From NCBI RefSeq assembly GCF_900964775.1, contig NC_041806.1, positions 27,493,488 through 27,557,487 on the forward strand: a stretch of 64,000 nt of DNA. Reading direction: 5' to 3'. Position numbers and translations under genes: made by a program. Every line of letters starts with the position of its first letter. Within the stretch, counting starts at the first letter, position 1. Shown here in pieces: positions 49,116 through 61,900 of this stretch. This stretch comes from Scleropages formosus (Eukaryota > Chordata > Actinopteri > Osteoglossiformes > Osteoglossidae). Under the pieces are notes generated by a model that was given only the letters and a program-made list of their open reading frames with translations, did no database searches and had not been told where the DNA came from.

Positions 49116-50350
49116 AGCCCCTCTGAGTGCAAAACCAGACTTAATGTTGGTGGAAGGGGCAGCTAGACACATTGTTCCAGTCTTCTCCACCTCCAAAACT
49201 CACTGGCAATGAGTTTCACCTAACAGACATGCCCACCAGCTCTGACCCTCTGCTGTCCTGTATTGGAAGTTCCCTACTTTCTCATCCAACTTGGAACATA
49301 CTCCATACTGTCAAACACACACCTTCAAGGCTTTGTCAAGAGTCTGTTTGCAGTGTAACAAAGGAGCTGTCAGTTTTATTGTATACAGGGAAGGGTAGTT
49401 ACTTATTTTCTTGGTCAGTGGTTCAGTTGTGCCCCTTATTTTAAATTACACTACTTGAGTTGCCTTTTTCTGTGAAGTGTGTTTTTTCTACCTGAAAAAA
49501 TTTAACACACAAACAAATTACTTACTTGCCAGCCCTCAGTTTGAGTCCAAGGAGTGGTTTTTCTTAAACCTGTGCTTAGTTTTCATGTCTTGTGGATACT
49601 CATTCCATAATATAAGGTTGTTGGTAAGACTTAATGAAGAAGGCATCCCTTAATGATCATTTATCAGTGTAGTTTATAGACATTTTTGAAAGATGGCAAC
49701 ATAGAGGCATATAGTCCAGACAGCAGTGAAGGGGGATATGGTCAAGTAGTTATGTGATGGTTCTTTAACTTCTCTGTGCCCACTGTGGAAATAACTATCT
49801 CGAAAGTGGTTTTTATCAAGTCTTAAACAGCCACTTCTCTTACCTGGAAGGTGCCCCAATGTTTAATCCATAACTACAGAGAAGCTAGGAGGAATAAGTG
49901 GATATTTTTATATTGGGCAGTAGCCAAGAGGCAATATTCAGAAAACATTACTTTGATTACACAACTGTGGTGTGACTTCCTTCACATGTTAAAACATTTT
50001 CATTGACCTTACTGTAACCCTTAGGTTGTTTGTGTTTTGTGTTGGGGGGGGGAATTGATGGGTCTGAGTGGTGGGGGTGTGAATTAGACATCCCCATTTC
50101 ACAGCAGTTCATCACTTATCTTGCGCGTTACACATATGGCATCAATACTGCAGCTGTGTGTTATATGAACCTGAGTGCATCTGTCCAGCTGTGGAATGGG
50201 GATTTAAAGGTGTTACTCTGAAATACAGTATGTAACAGACATTCTTTTCTTAATTTCTTTTTTCCTTTGAAGAAGCAGCAGTGATAATTCAACTTTGTTT
50301 TTTACAATGTAGTGTAATTTTTTATTTAATAAAAGCTGAATGTACATCAG
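49116..50350 (+). other. hspd1: HSPD1 3' untranslated region (probable)
   Basis: No gene or repeat is seen between the stop codon and AATAAA at 50,328-50,333, so this is probably one long 3' UTR. Earlier poly(A) sites cannot be excluded. Confidence 0.5.
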
Positions 50351-50983
50351 ATGTAAGTCTGGATTTTTCAAACCAGTATGATCATTTTTATTGAAGATGT
50401 GTAAACATTTCTTTGATCTTATGTGTCACTGTGATCAAAAAAGAAAAGACAGATTGGTAAACTGTGCAGAAATAAAAGAACAAATTAAAAACATTAACTT
50501 TGACAAGTAAACTTCATTAAACAGTGCTTTTTTTTATTACTATTATTTTATCTTTGGCTTCTGGGGAAATGACCCCTGACCCCCAACCCCTCTGGATTGG
50601 AATCCCCTTCAGTCTAGAAGCTGGATATCAGCCTAGAAGAACTAATTGTGTTTTGGTGCTGGATGCTTCAACCTTAACTCATGTACAAATCCTTCAAAAT
50701 GGATTTTAAAATGGACTAGTTAATATGACTAGTAATAATCATTATCAGACTTTGTCCCACATTCTTGAAGAGGCTGTGGTCAGACCCTTACTCAACAAGC
50801 CAAAGAAGACTTGAGCACATTTACAGAGCTCTTCCAAACCTGTTTCAAAATTCCTGATAAAGTAGTAGTTACCACGAGAAATATTTTTAGGCACAATTTT
50901 GGAAAATGTTTAACTCGCCTTGTCACCATCTATAATGTTAAGAGATATAATGGGCGAATCAAAAATATTGTCTTTTACAAGTA
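50351..50983. other. Spacer without gene
   Basis: AT-rich, nothing recognised. Confidence 0.4.
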
Positions 50984-52507
50984 CAGTGACAAGAAAAAGT
51001 ATGTGAAGCCTTTGGAATTAGTTGGTTTTCTGTGTCAAAAAATATGATTTCCATCAAATCAGAAATATAGACAAACACAATTATCTTTCATGGCTTGATT
51101 GAACACATCCCATTAAACATTCAGTGCTGTGGAAGAAGTAAATGAACACCTGGATTTAGTAGCTGGCTGATCCTCCTTTGGCAGCAATAACGTCAAACAA
51201 GTGTTTCTGGTAGCTGAGGATTCAACCTGCACAGCGTTCAGGAGGATTTTTGGACCACTCTTCCTTACAGAACTGCTTCAGCTCAGCCGTATTCTTAGGA
51301 TGTCTGGTGTGAACAGCTCTCTTCAGGTCATTCCACAGCATCTCTATGGGGTTAAGGTCTGGGCTCTAACTGGGCCACTCCAAAAGCTGGTTCTAGTTTT
51401 TTTGAAGCCATTCTGTAGTGGATTTACTTTGATGTTTAGGATCGTTGTCCTGCTGCATCAACCAACTTCTACTGAGCTTCAGCTGGCACACAGCCACCCT
51501 AAATATAAGTATTATATGTTGACAAACTTGGGAATTCATTTTCCCTCAATGATGGCAAGTGGTCCAGGCTCCAAAGCAGACCCAAATCACGATGCTCCAT
51601 CCACCATACTTAACCTTTGGGATGATGTTTTCATGTGAGTATGTGATGCCCTTTTAAAGCCATACATAGTGCTGCATGTTCTTCCCAAACAACTCAGCCT
51701 TAAGTTTCTTCAGTCCACAAAACATTTTTCCAGTAGCGTTGTGGAGTGTCAAGGCGGCCTTTAGCAAACGTAAGGCGCGCAGCATTTTTTTTTTTGGGAA
51801 ACAACGGCTTTCTTCATGCTGTCCTGCCACAGACACACACGCCTGTTCGATGTTTCCGTATAGCGGAGTCATGAAAAGAGACATTAACCAGTTCCAATGA
51901 TTTCTTCAAGTCTTTAGCTGTCACTACAGTTCTTTTTTTTTTTTTACCTCATTGAGATTTGTGCAGTGTGTCCTTTAAGTCAACTTGGCTGGACAGCCAC
52001 TTCTAGGGAGAGTAGCCACAGTACTAAATCATCTCCATTTCAGACAATTTGTCTAACAGTGGACAGATGAATATCTAAGCTCTTTGAGATAACTTTGCAA
52101 CCCTTTCTATCTTTATGCAACACAATTCTTGATCGCAGGTCTTCTGAGAGCTTTTTTTTGTGAGGCATGGTTCACATCAACAGATGCTTTTTGTGAATAG
52201 CAAACTCAAAATGTTTGAGTGCTTTTTAGAAGTAGCTCTAAACCCCACCTCCAATCTCATTTCATTAATTAGACACCCAGTTTGCCAATATGCAGCTCTA
52301 ATTAGCTTCTGTTGAAGTCATTAGCCTAGGGTTTCACATACTTTTTCCAACCTATACTGTGAATATTTACAAGAACCATACAATAACTTAAGTTATTAGT
52401 TAAAACAGATTGTGTTTGTAAACTTAGATTAACATCAACTCAGATTTTAAGAAATTTATACATGAATGCAGGAATTTTCAAACGGTTCACATACTTTCTT
52501 ACCCCTG
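50984..52507 (-). mobile_element. Tc1/mariner DNA transposon, decayed
   Basis: Flanked by TA on each side. The ends are inverted: CAGTGACAAGAAAAAGTATG at the left against CAGGGGTAAGAAAGTATGTG read inwards from the right, with further similarity inside. The internal text (for example CCACTCTTCCTTACAGAACT and CCACAGCATCTCTATGGGGT, minus) is that of a Tc1-like transposase gene read from the right. No frame longer than about 145 codons remains, so it is inactive. The 1.52-kb length is about that of a full Tc1-like element. Confidence 0.85.
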
Positions 52508-54264
52508 TACTTAAACAGCTATTAAAAAAAACACATTTGATTATAAACATTTTAAATCCAGATGCAATAAGGTAATGAGATTTGTAGTGAAACAATGTTT
52601 GGTTTAACATTTTTATTTTTAAATTTTAAAAAATAAAATAAATAAAAAACATTAAGGGTTGCAACATATATACTGTTTTTCAAAAGTGTAGTAACAACTA
52701 GTTTAAGGCTAAGTAACTGAAATCACCACACACATCATTTACCATAGGCTGGGGAGAGTATCAATAAAATAACCAGGGGAAGTCCAGACGAACATAGGGA
52801 GATACTCCACAGAGACGAAGCCGGATTGAAACCCCCAGCCCATGGGGTGTTAAACACCACCACTACCCACTGCCATACTATTTACAAAAAAAAAAAAAAA
52901 AGTAGTGTGGCTTTGATTTTTGAGTGGGGGGGACATCACTAACTTAAAGGGAAATTCTTGACTTACTGGTGGACACTTGATCGAAAAAGTTCACAGCATC
53001 ACTTGACAAAAGTAGTCTTGGTCAAAATATGCAAAAGTGTCCCAGTTTGGCAAAAGACCACAATTCCAGACAATTTTTTTAATAAACAAAAAATTGAGTC
53101 TTCCAACTCAATACAACCCATAACAAAAACACCAGTTAAAACACAAACATGCACTAGAAATCTATAGAAATAGTAAGAAAAAAAATAAAACGAAATCTCA
53201 ATACCTCATCCGAGCTCTTAAACTGGTATGTGCACATTTGTGAAACCGAATAAATACCCAAGCAGTATGATATAATATACATACAAAATAAGAAACAGAA
53301 GGCACCTGGTTTCTGAACTGGAAGAGAGTATTATTTTCCTCTTTACAAACCTACTATGAAAATATGCTTTCTACAGCCTTTTTTTTAATACATTATTTGG
53401 AGAATACATTTGCAGTAGTAACAGCTTAAAAATGATATTGCACATTTCATAATCAATCTCTTGGCATACCAGGCAGGATCGTTACCAAATTCCTTAACTA
53501 AATTCCCTCATTCCCAAAACAATGTGGGACAGCCGAGGTGCTCAGTTACAGTTACAGACCACAACTGAAATGCACTGACATGTAATACTTTGGTTGAACG
53601 TTCTGCAGCTGCAGGCACCACATGCTGTTTTCATTCACATGAAAAGCACTGCAGATGGGGAATTGTGTCAGCCACTGCAGAGGATGCTTTTCTTGTCTTC
53701 ATATACACTTCCATTCTGCTGGGCACACTGGGATGTTCAGTCCTTACAGCCTCTATTTAACTGTAGAACAAGTTCATTGTATTATTGTTCATTATAACAG
53801 CATGAGGTGTGAGCTGTGAGCAGCACATTCTCATTTACCCTGGGTTCATCCTCAAAATATTGCAAAATAGCTTCTTTCGCCACATGCAGACGATCACAAC
53901 TTATATGAACCCTGTGATAAAGTTCTTGTAACCACTAATAGCCCTTGAGGTCCACCATTAAGGCAGAGACAGTCCAGCCTGATCCATGTGTTGCAGGCTG
54001 GGATTGAGGATAACAGTACATAGTTTTTTGGGGTGGCGCGTGTGTGTGTGTGTGGGGAGCATCTAACTAAAATTAGGGACTTTAGGGGTAGCATGTGTTC
54101 AGGAAAATCTAAAAATGACATAACCCCACTGGTGTACCAGGGAGAGATAAAAATAAGAAAAATTTAACTGCCCTAAAGAGTGTAGTGGTTTTTGAGCCCT
54201 AGAGTTCCCCTGTACCCTGACATGTAGAAGGTCATTGTACTGCTGTCTTTCGGACAGTTGAAAG
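52508..54264. other. Region downstream of COQ10B, probably its 3' UTR in part
   Basis: No gene is recognised. On minus the first AATAAA-type signals lie well to the left (for example 52,612-52,617), so a long COQ10B 3' UTR is possible. A-run at 52,886-52,901. Confidence 0.4.
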
Positions 54265-57200
54265 CTACGTTTGGTGGACCTCATGGAACATCAGCTCACG
54301 AGGAATGCAGGTTTCCTCCCCATACAGCAAGCAAGCCCGTCGCTCAAAGGCCGACACCATCTGCTTGACAACCTCATCGAAGAAGACTGTGGCCAACTGG
54401 GAGTGCAGCAAAGAACGGAACTCAAACGAGATCTGGGGGGAGATACCAAGATGTCACTGATAGTGGTAAAGAGGAACACACAGATCTCTTATTTGGAGGT
54501 ATGGTTTCCTTAAACACTTCAATGAATCATTCATTCATGAAATCAAATCAAACGAAGAAGTAGAAAATAGCATTCACTATCAACCTGACACATGCATGCA
54601 TCCATGTACCCTGCTTCCCAGACTCAAAGGCAAAGGTCCTCAATACTTACAGCAAAATCCAGGGTACAGGTGCGAGGGTAGCCTGGGATTCCAGGGCTAA
54701 AGCGCCACACTGTCTCTAAATGGTTGAACAATTTACCATCTGAGCAAGAAGCCTGTGAAGACAGATATGGAGGGGGAGAAAAAATGAAAAACAAAACACT
54801 GGAAACACACACACACACATCTTCAGAACCGCTTGTTCCAGACAGGGTCGCGGGGAACCGGAGCCTAACCCGGCAACTCAGGGCGTAAGGCCGGAGGGGG
54901 AGGGGACACACCCAGGACGGGACGCCAGTCCGTCGCAAGGCACCCCAAGCGGGACTCGAACCCCAGACCCACCGGAGAGCAGGACAGTGGTCCAACCCAC
55001 TGTGCCACCGCACCCTCTACACTGGAAACATTAGTTTATTAAATGTTCATCAATATTAGGCAGAAGCAGGGGGAGGCGAGTGGACGGTACATGTAAGAAC
55101 AGTAGAGCTAAGTGTTACAGAGTTTCTGGCTAAAACAGTTACGTTCTCCCTGGTGGAGTCTAGTATTCAAAATACCGGCTTGCTAAGGTTGGCTAAAAAA
55201 GGGTTCTGACCTGCACTGCTCCAGTGAAGTTGCTGAGAAGGCTAGTCAGTGGGCTTAGTGTACAGCATGAGCACAAAGAGTGTTTATTAGGTGTCCAGAT
55301 GATGCCTTACCTTAACCAGATGTGGGCGCACAGTGGTGACTAGCGATGTGTACCTCTCCACTACTGGAGGGAAGCCCACTTCCAACTTGGCTTTGCAGAA
55401 GCCTGAGCGACGGAATATCACATCTGACCGCTTACACCACGGCACAAAATGGAGGTAGTTCTCCACGCTCGCCACTACATCATACATCTCTTGCATGGAG
55501 TACCTGTAGGCACAAAGTGGAATGCATAGTCACACAGAGATCAGGTAAACAGGAGGAGTCAGCAGGCCTCGTTTCAATAATCAATAGATGAAGACAAGCC
55601 AACCAGTTTTCCTGCATTGCTTCATGGTAAACACCTTCCAACATCAGCATAACACAAACACCTCAACCACTTAAGACCTTTTCTGTATGTATAAGTGTAA
55701 ATAGTTAACTGTGTGCAAGATTACCTTGCAATGGATTAGCATCCCATCCATGGGATACCGTGCCTCCAGACCACCATGACCATCCAGTAGGACAAGCAGA
55801 TATTAAGAAAGGATATATAGGTATTGTCCTGCACAATTTCACCATGCTCCGTAAGCTCTAAGGGAGATCCACTTCTTTTTTCTTTCTGAGAGAAATCTGC
55901 AATTTTTTTTAAAATCCTGTCTATGGTTTCAGAAACGAGATGTTGCTCACTGATCTGCACTCTCACTGGCAGCTGCCATGTCGGAATGTACAGTTACAGT
56001 ACTTGTGCCAGCTCATCAAATTAGATCAATTCATTATTCTGCTACATAATACCAACCAACATCAACAACCTCTTGTACCAAGCGGGGTCGCGGCAAGCCG
56101 GACCCTTACCTGGCAACACAGGGCACGAGGCCGGAGGGGAAGGGGACACACCCCGGATGGGATGCCAGTCTGTTGCAAGGCACCCCAAGCAGGGCTCGAA
56201 CCCCAGGACTTCTGCAGCGTCACTATGAATTTCAACTGTTGTACAATATGCCGAGTCTTCACTCATATTCGGTTTCAGTAAATATTTCATATCTGGAAAT
56301 CTGTGACCCCCAACATCTCAATTTCTAGTTGGGTTACAAATGATGTGCTAAATGACGTTACAGTTGCAACCCTCTTAGAGTTACAAAGTGCGGGATGCGC
56401 TCACCATTGCAAAAAAAAAAAAAAAAAAAAAAAAAAAGGAGCTGCAACTTGGTAAAGGCAGCTGAAATGCAGACAGGAACTACAACTAGAAGCCAATACA
56501 AAATCCTCATCTCAGTTTCTTTTTCTGGGTTTTATGACAGGTTCCCCATCAACCCATGTACTTCACTAATTCAAAAGACCCCTATGCATTATAGGTCATC
56601 ACACATTTTAAGCAACACACTGAAGAACAGGTAGGAACTTTTGTCTTTAGCCACCATGAATTAAACATATTAAACACACAACAGACAAAACAGAAATCAG
56701 AAAAAAACAGTACATTAGAATAAAAAGATTATCAATTCACAGAGCAAACAAGGAATCACATCCTCAACCAAGGTTGGAGTAACTTGACCCTAATAATTTA
56801 AAGGAGAATGGATTCAACTATAGTAAATCAGTCTAAATGTAGGCTACAAGTGGTGGAGCACATAAACAACATAATTAAACTGGGGTTCAATACTCAACTA
56901 CATTGGATCCATACCCAATTTCCTCCTAAACACAGAAATCCCTGAGCTAATGACATTATATTCACCTTGGTATTAGTTGACGTTGTGCCACGTTTCTGAC
57001 TTCAGATCATGCTAAATATAGACAGAGACATGAGGTTGGCAGCTATTCCATTAAGTACAGAGTGTACACAGTGCCAAGCTGAGCGCAGGCACTGCCCAGG
57101 GTCGCGAACCCACCCAATGATCCGCCGTTCAGAGTATTCCTTTCGCCTGTTGAGGGAGTCTGCCAGGCTGAAGAAGCTGCAGGCAGGGGCCAGCATAGGG

Positions 57201-58301
57201 GGCCTGGGCTTCACCCCCAGACGCGGCAGACTCCGGGTCATCAGGATTCCAGCAGAGGACATATACCTGGAGTAAAGAGGAAGAGGCACATCAAAGAACA
57301 CCCCAGGCATAGAAACTGTGACCAAAGACCCCTCAACATCCCACAATGCACCACTGCACAGATTAATATTAAATTTGCCATTAACCAGACAGAATACCTA
57401 CTCTTTATGCCACTACTGGCTACTATATATTTTGAACTGATAAACATGCCCCCCCATTCACTCAGAGGACACCGGTGTGAAAAGCACAGCACGCTATACT
57501 TGACAAACTAAATGTTTCAAACTCCAACAATCAGAGACCTTCAGTAGAAAATGTGCAGCAGAAAACTCTTTGTTACATCCTTAGTTTATCCAGCAACAAA
57601 TAGTTACTCAAACTACAGAATCCATTAGAGATAAAAGAGCTGTTTTTTTTGTTGCTTTCATGCTCTCAAGGTGAGTGAAGCAATAGACTCTTGGCCACTT
57701 TACCACCTCAGGAAGAGCATTTCCCTGAAACCATCACCAGAACAACTAGTACATACATTCACATTTAATCATTTTTAGCTCACACTTTGGAAGGAACTTT
57801 TTAAGGTTACAATTATTTACCCATACAACTGGATAATTTTACTTAAGCAATTTTAGGGTAAGTACCTTGCTCAAGGGTACTACAGCCAGAGGTAGGGATC
57901 AAACCCGTGACCTTTGGGTCCAAGGAAGTAGCGCTACGACGGTACCAGCTGTCCCAAAGTACTCCCAGTGGCAGAGTATGCAGTTACATAAGGCCGAGGG
58001 TTCGATTGGGAACTATTGTATTTTTGTAACTGTGGTAAACACAGTGGATGTCCGCCATGTGCGCTCGTCTATAAAAAAAAAAAATAAAAACAGGAACACA
58101 GACAGATGTGCAATTGCTCAGAGAAACATGATGAAATGAATAGTCTAGCTCTAGACAGTCTCAGAACGGCACGGGACAACCTCAGGCTCAACAGCCTTAC
58201 CTTATAGCGTTTCTTCGAGGGGCCTCTCGGGTGGTTACAACCGGTAACTGATTGATACATTGAGCCACTACTTTTCTTAGACTGCGACTACCTCTCGCCA
58301 T
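54265..58301 (-). CDS. coq10b: Coenzyme Q-binding protein COQ10 homolog B
   Basis: START-domain (polyketide cyclase-like) protein of the inner mitochondrial membrane that binds coenzyme Q and is needed for its function in respiration. Exons on minus: 58,201-58,301; 57,114-57,266; 55,311-55,503; 54,651-54,752; 54,265-54,432, all GT/AG and in phase, giving 238 residues, the human length. The start is [14 protein letters not shown], a basic targeting-type sequence. Then come [68 protein letters not shown] and the end [10 protein letters not shown]. SINEs occupy two introns. It is head to head with SF3B1. Confidence 0.94.
54808..55018 (-). mobile_element. tRNA-derived SINE, family 1, in a COQ10B intron
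   Basis: Starts with (AC)n and the reverse of the family tail, ends with box A near 55,010. ACACTGGAAACA flanks it at 54,796-54,807 and 55,019-55,030, a 12-bp target duplication. It has the same direction as the host gene. Confidence 0.92.
56065..56205 (-). mobile_element. tRNA-derived SINE, family 1, partial, in a COQ10B intron
   Basis: From TTGTACCAAGCGGGGTCGCG to GGGCTCGAACCCCAGGA: the tail, body and box B are present, box A is missing. Confidence 0.85.
56206..57100. other. COQ10B intron 2, remainder
   Basis: Noncoding; long A-run at 56,410-56,437. Confidence 0.5.
57750..57955 (-). mobile_element. tRNA-derived SINE, family 2, in COQ10B intron 1
   Basis: Tail ACATTTAATCATTTTTAGCT at the left, then TTTTAGGGTAAGTACCTTGC, GGTACTACAGCCAGAGG and GGTAGGGATCAAACCCGTGA (box B reverse); the head at the right is damaged. 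Confidence 0.75.
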
Positions 58302-58922
58302 CGTCTGCAGATGCTTTTCTCCACCAAAGTTCAAAGCTTTTGAGAGAAACACACTTCTTCTCAGTCATGTGATGTGTGCAGGGCGTGAGCTCCGCGTCTC
58401 ACCATTGGCTCACTTGTACGTACGTCATCAAACGTCACCGGCAACGCGTCTCAAAGTGTCTATAGTATGGATGCGCGCGCAGTCTAGTCACGAGATGGAG
58501 GGTTGTGTTCGTCTTACTATTTACGGAGCTCATTAAAGGTTATATTCTGCTTTGGAAAGAGTTATGTCGAATTTTATACTGTTTTTATTGGGTGAGAAGT
58601 ATTAAAACGAAACAAGATAGAAAAATGTTAATGGTTTACAGTCTAACATGTTTCCCTTTGTGACGTAATGTGTAGAAAATGCACCTTCAATTTCTTGAAT
58701 GCGCCGAACAAAGATACACTATTACTATTTAAGGGTATTTCTTCTGTCTGCTTACAGAGGCTTTCGAAAATAGTATCACGAATTGTCAGTTTAATTGTTT
58801 GATAGAAAAACGCGGAAGTGGGCGCAGACTGACGGGGAGCGCAGGCGCACTTTGATCGACGGGCTCCGACGGAAGTGCAGCATCTCGGCCTTCCGCCACA
58901 CTCTAACGACCACGGCACGAAA
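58302..58922. promoter_or_regulatory. Divergent promoter between COQ10B and SF3B1
   Basis: 620 bp between two start codons. It holds CCATTGG (inverted CCAAT) near 58,405, CRE-like TACGTCATCA (58,423-58,432 region) and two ETS-type GCGGAAGTG / ACGGAAGTG sites near 58,811 and 58,870. This is a TATA-less housekeeping arrangement; the exact transcript starts are not placed. Confidence 0.6.
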
Positions 58923-61900
58923 ATGGCGAAGATAGCCAAAACACACGAAGGTAAGGCAATAATGTCATTACTATATGATTACAAGCGATACGGTTTGAAA
59001 TACAGTCAACACAGTCATCAGTATGCACTCCTATTAGTATTTTGAGCGTCTACTGAAGTATTGCGCAGCACGTTTGTTTTGAGGTCGAAACTGAAGATCG
59101 ACGACGAGGTCGGAGAGATAATGGCGGCCGAGTCGAATCTCCATCGCCTTTTAAGCATCGCAGTTTTTATGCCTTGTGATCACTAATTGTGGGGAAAATA
59201 AAGTCAATGAATTTCTGAAGAATTCATATGCAACGTTTTTGTCGGGAAAAAAATAGTATTTATTGCCATCCTTCTGTTTTGCGATTAGAGTTGTTGTTGT
59301 ACTCGTCAGGACTGAAAATGGATGCCGGACGCGACGCGTTCAGTTTAAAATAAGCCGCTGGGGCACATCGTTACATTGATTCTGCACGATTCTCTGATCT
59401 CAACTTGTTCCCCCCCTTCAGAAGACAGTGTTTTTCTCACGAAATTCATGATAGTTGAGTGTTAAGTAAAGTCACTTTGTGAACCAAACGTTGCTCAAGT
59501 CAAGCTGCTCATAACAAGTGGGGGGAAAAAGCAGTTCCCCTAAGCAGAAATGCCAAAAAAAACCTTGTCAAAAATGTAATGAGAACACATGCATTGCTCA
59601 CAGATGACAAAAAAGAGAAAAACAGATATATGCATATTTACACATAGGATACAGGGAACATGCACCTTCAGCTGTGTCTATATAGACTGCTGTTACGTAA
59701 TACTCATTCTGTTACATAAAACTACACACACATTATGTATTTACATATATACACATATATTCCACTGAGGAACAGTTCACGAAGAGCAGCTCATCTGACA
59801 CACATTTCCAAAAATACTCAAATAGTAAATGTGTGCAAACTCTTGTTTTTTCCAGACATTGAGGCTCAGATCCTGGAAATCCAGGGTATGAAGGCTGCCC
59901 TGCGGGAGGAAGGCGACCAGGGTGTGGGTTTGGACTCAACAGGGTACTACGACCAGGAAATCTACGGCGGCAGTGATAGCCGATTTGCTGGATACGTCAC
60001 CTCTATTGCTGCAAATGAGCAAGAAGATGTATGTGCCCTGAAAAACCATTAAAAGTACACTTTTGGAGGACATGACAGAAAAATGTTTTATTTAACCATA
60101 TAACTTTTCTTTCTAGGATGATGAGGATGACTCCTCCACCAGTCTGTTGGGACAGAAGAAACCTGGATATCATGCTCCGGTGGCTATTCTTAATGCCATC
60201 CCACAATCTGATGAACAGGTCAGTAAATTTAAACTGAACCGTTTATCTGTTTGGTCTGATGGTTTTTCACAACACTTTTTTTTTTTTTTTTTCTTGTAAA
60301 TATCAAGTTTTTGTTCACTGTAGAGGCTGTCAAAAACAAATCAGTTCCTACCCTCCTGAACAAATTTTTTTTTTTTTTTTTTTGCTTCAGTATGACCCCT
60401 TCGCTGAGCACCGGCCCCAGAAGATTGCAGACCGAGAGGATGAGTACAAAGCCCGACGTCGACAGATGATCATCTCCCCGGAGCGCCTTGACCCATTTGC
60501 AGATGGTAAATTCCGCCCAGCTGTTCCCTCCCACTAACAGTCTCCCCTCCTTCTGTCCCAAACATTACTCTGTCGTTTACTTGTCTCGGGGTACATGCTG
60601 CTGATTCTGCCCCTATGGCTTTTAATCCTTTGAGCACCGCTGGTCATCTTACATCCCCAGCACAGTTTTCAAATTTTTGTCAGTGCTTGGTGTCTCTGAG
60701 GCCATTTTGTGTGTGTGTGTGGTTTTGGTTAGATGCAGCTATTTTTTTTTCTTTTTTTTAATTTTCAAAACTTGCTGTAAATGTTACATTGAGGTGAATG
60801 AACCTCTGGCCAAACCTGTCAGCAAGTCTGCTATTTATTGTATTTATTTCACATGTTAGCTGTCACTTTACTCCATTTGTTTAAGCTGCCGTTGGCACTG
60901 TTGAATGTTCTGAATCTGCCCAATCTCAGAACATTTGAAAATCAGCTTGCATACCTTCTTGGGTACTGCTGCATTCTTAACTACAGTGATCAAACACTAG
61001 AAAAAACTTGTGCATCACCAGCTAATTTGAGGGGGTTATACTGTTAAAAACCATGCTTTATTTTTCATAAAGTATTTTAGTCAAAGCTGTGTTTGGATGC
61101 AGAGGGTTATCTTCTTTAGAGGGAGGTAAATTTGGTGTTACTGTGTTATAGGGCAGTGTACCAAACAAGATGTGGGGTGCAAGAAGGCTGTCTGTGCCTC
61201 AAAGGGTTAATGGTCTTGTGTGGCCTTATCTATCCCCCCTTAAAATGTGGAAACATAAGTGAAAACTTAATCTCTCTATGTTTACTTGTAAGTATTAAAG
61301 GGCATGGAACAATAAGGTTGGCTGTGTAATTCGTTCATTGTTTTGGCTGTCTGCCTCGGGGAGTAATTCACCTGCCCCGGTCACGTTCGAAGTTCGGTGG
61401 GAAGGGGTGGGGGGTGGCCTCTCCTTACGTATGTGCCAGGCTGTTACAAGACTGCATGTAAATATGTTGACTTGGTGTACTGATTGGCTCCATATGCCTC
61501 TTCCGCTTGTTGACATATGCGATGTCTCAAAACATTCTTGTTCAGAACATCCATAAAAGTATTGTAGGGGACTATGGTCAGTTACTCCCTGTTGGCTCTA
61601 TAAACGATGTCTGTCGTATAGTTTCTGGGGTTGGTATGGGAGTGGAGTGCCAGGTTGTAAAATGTAGCTGTGTGGAATGCAGACAAAAAGGCAGTTTCCC
61701 TTTATGAAGTTGACAGAGCCTTGGGGCCACACCTCAAACAAGTTCTCTTAAGCTAGGTACCTGCTCTGCTCCATTTAGCATTAAGGGAGCTGTGCAGTTT
61801 TAGTGGCCAAAGGCACTGGTGCAGCAGAAAATAAATCTCAGGCATGAGAAGTGGCATAAATAGCTTTCTCTTCTCAAAGGGAAAATGTAGGAACTTCATT

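Noticed and set aside
51201-51638. 145-codon frame as a host gene
   Set aside because: Lies antisense within the Tc1-like transposon.
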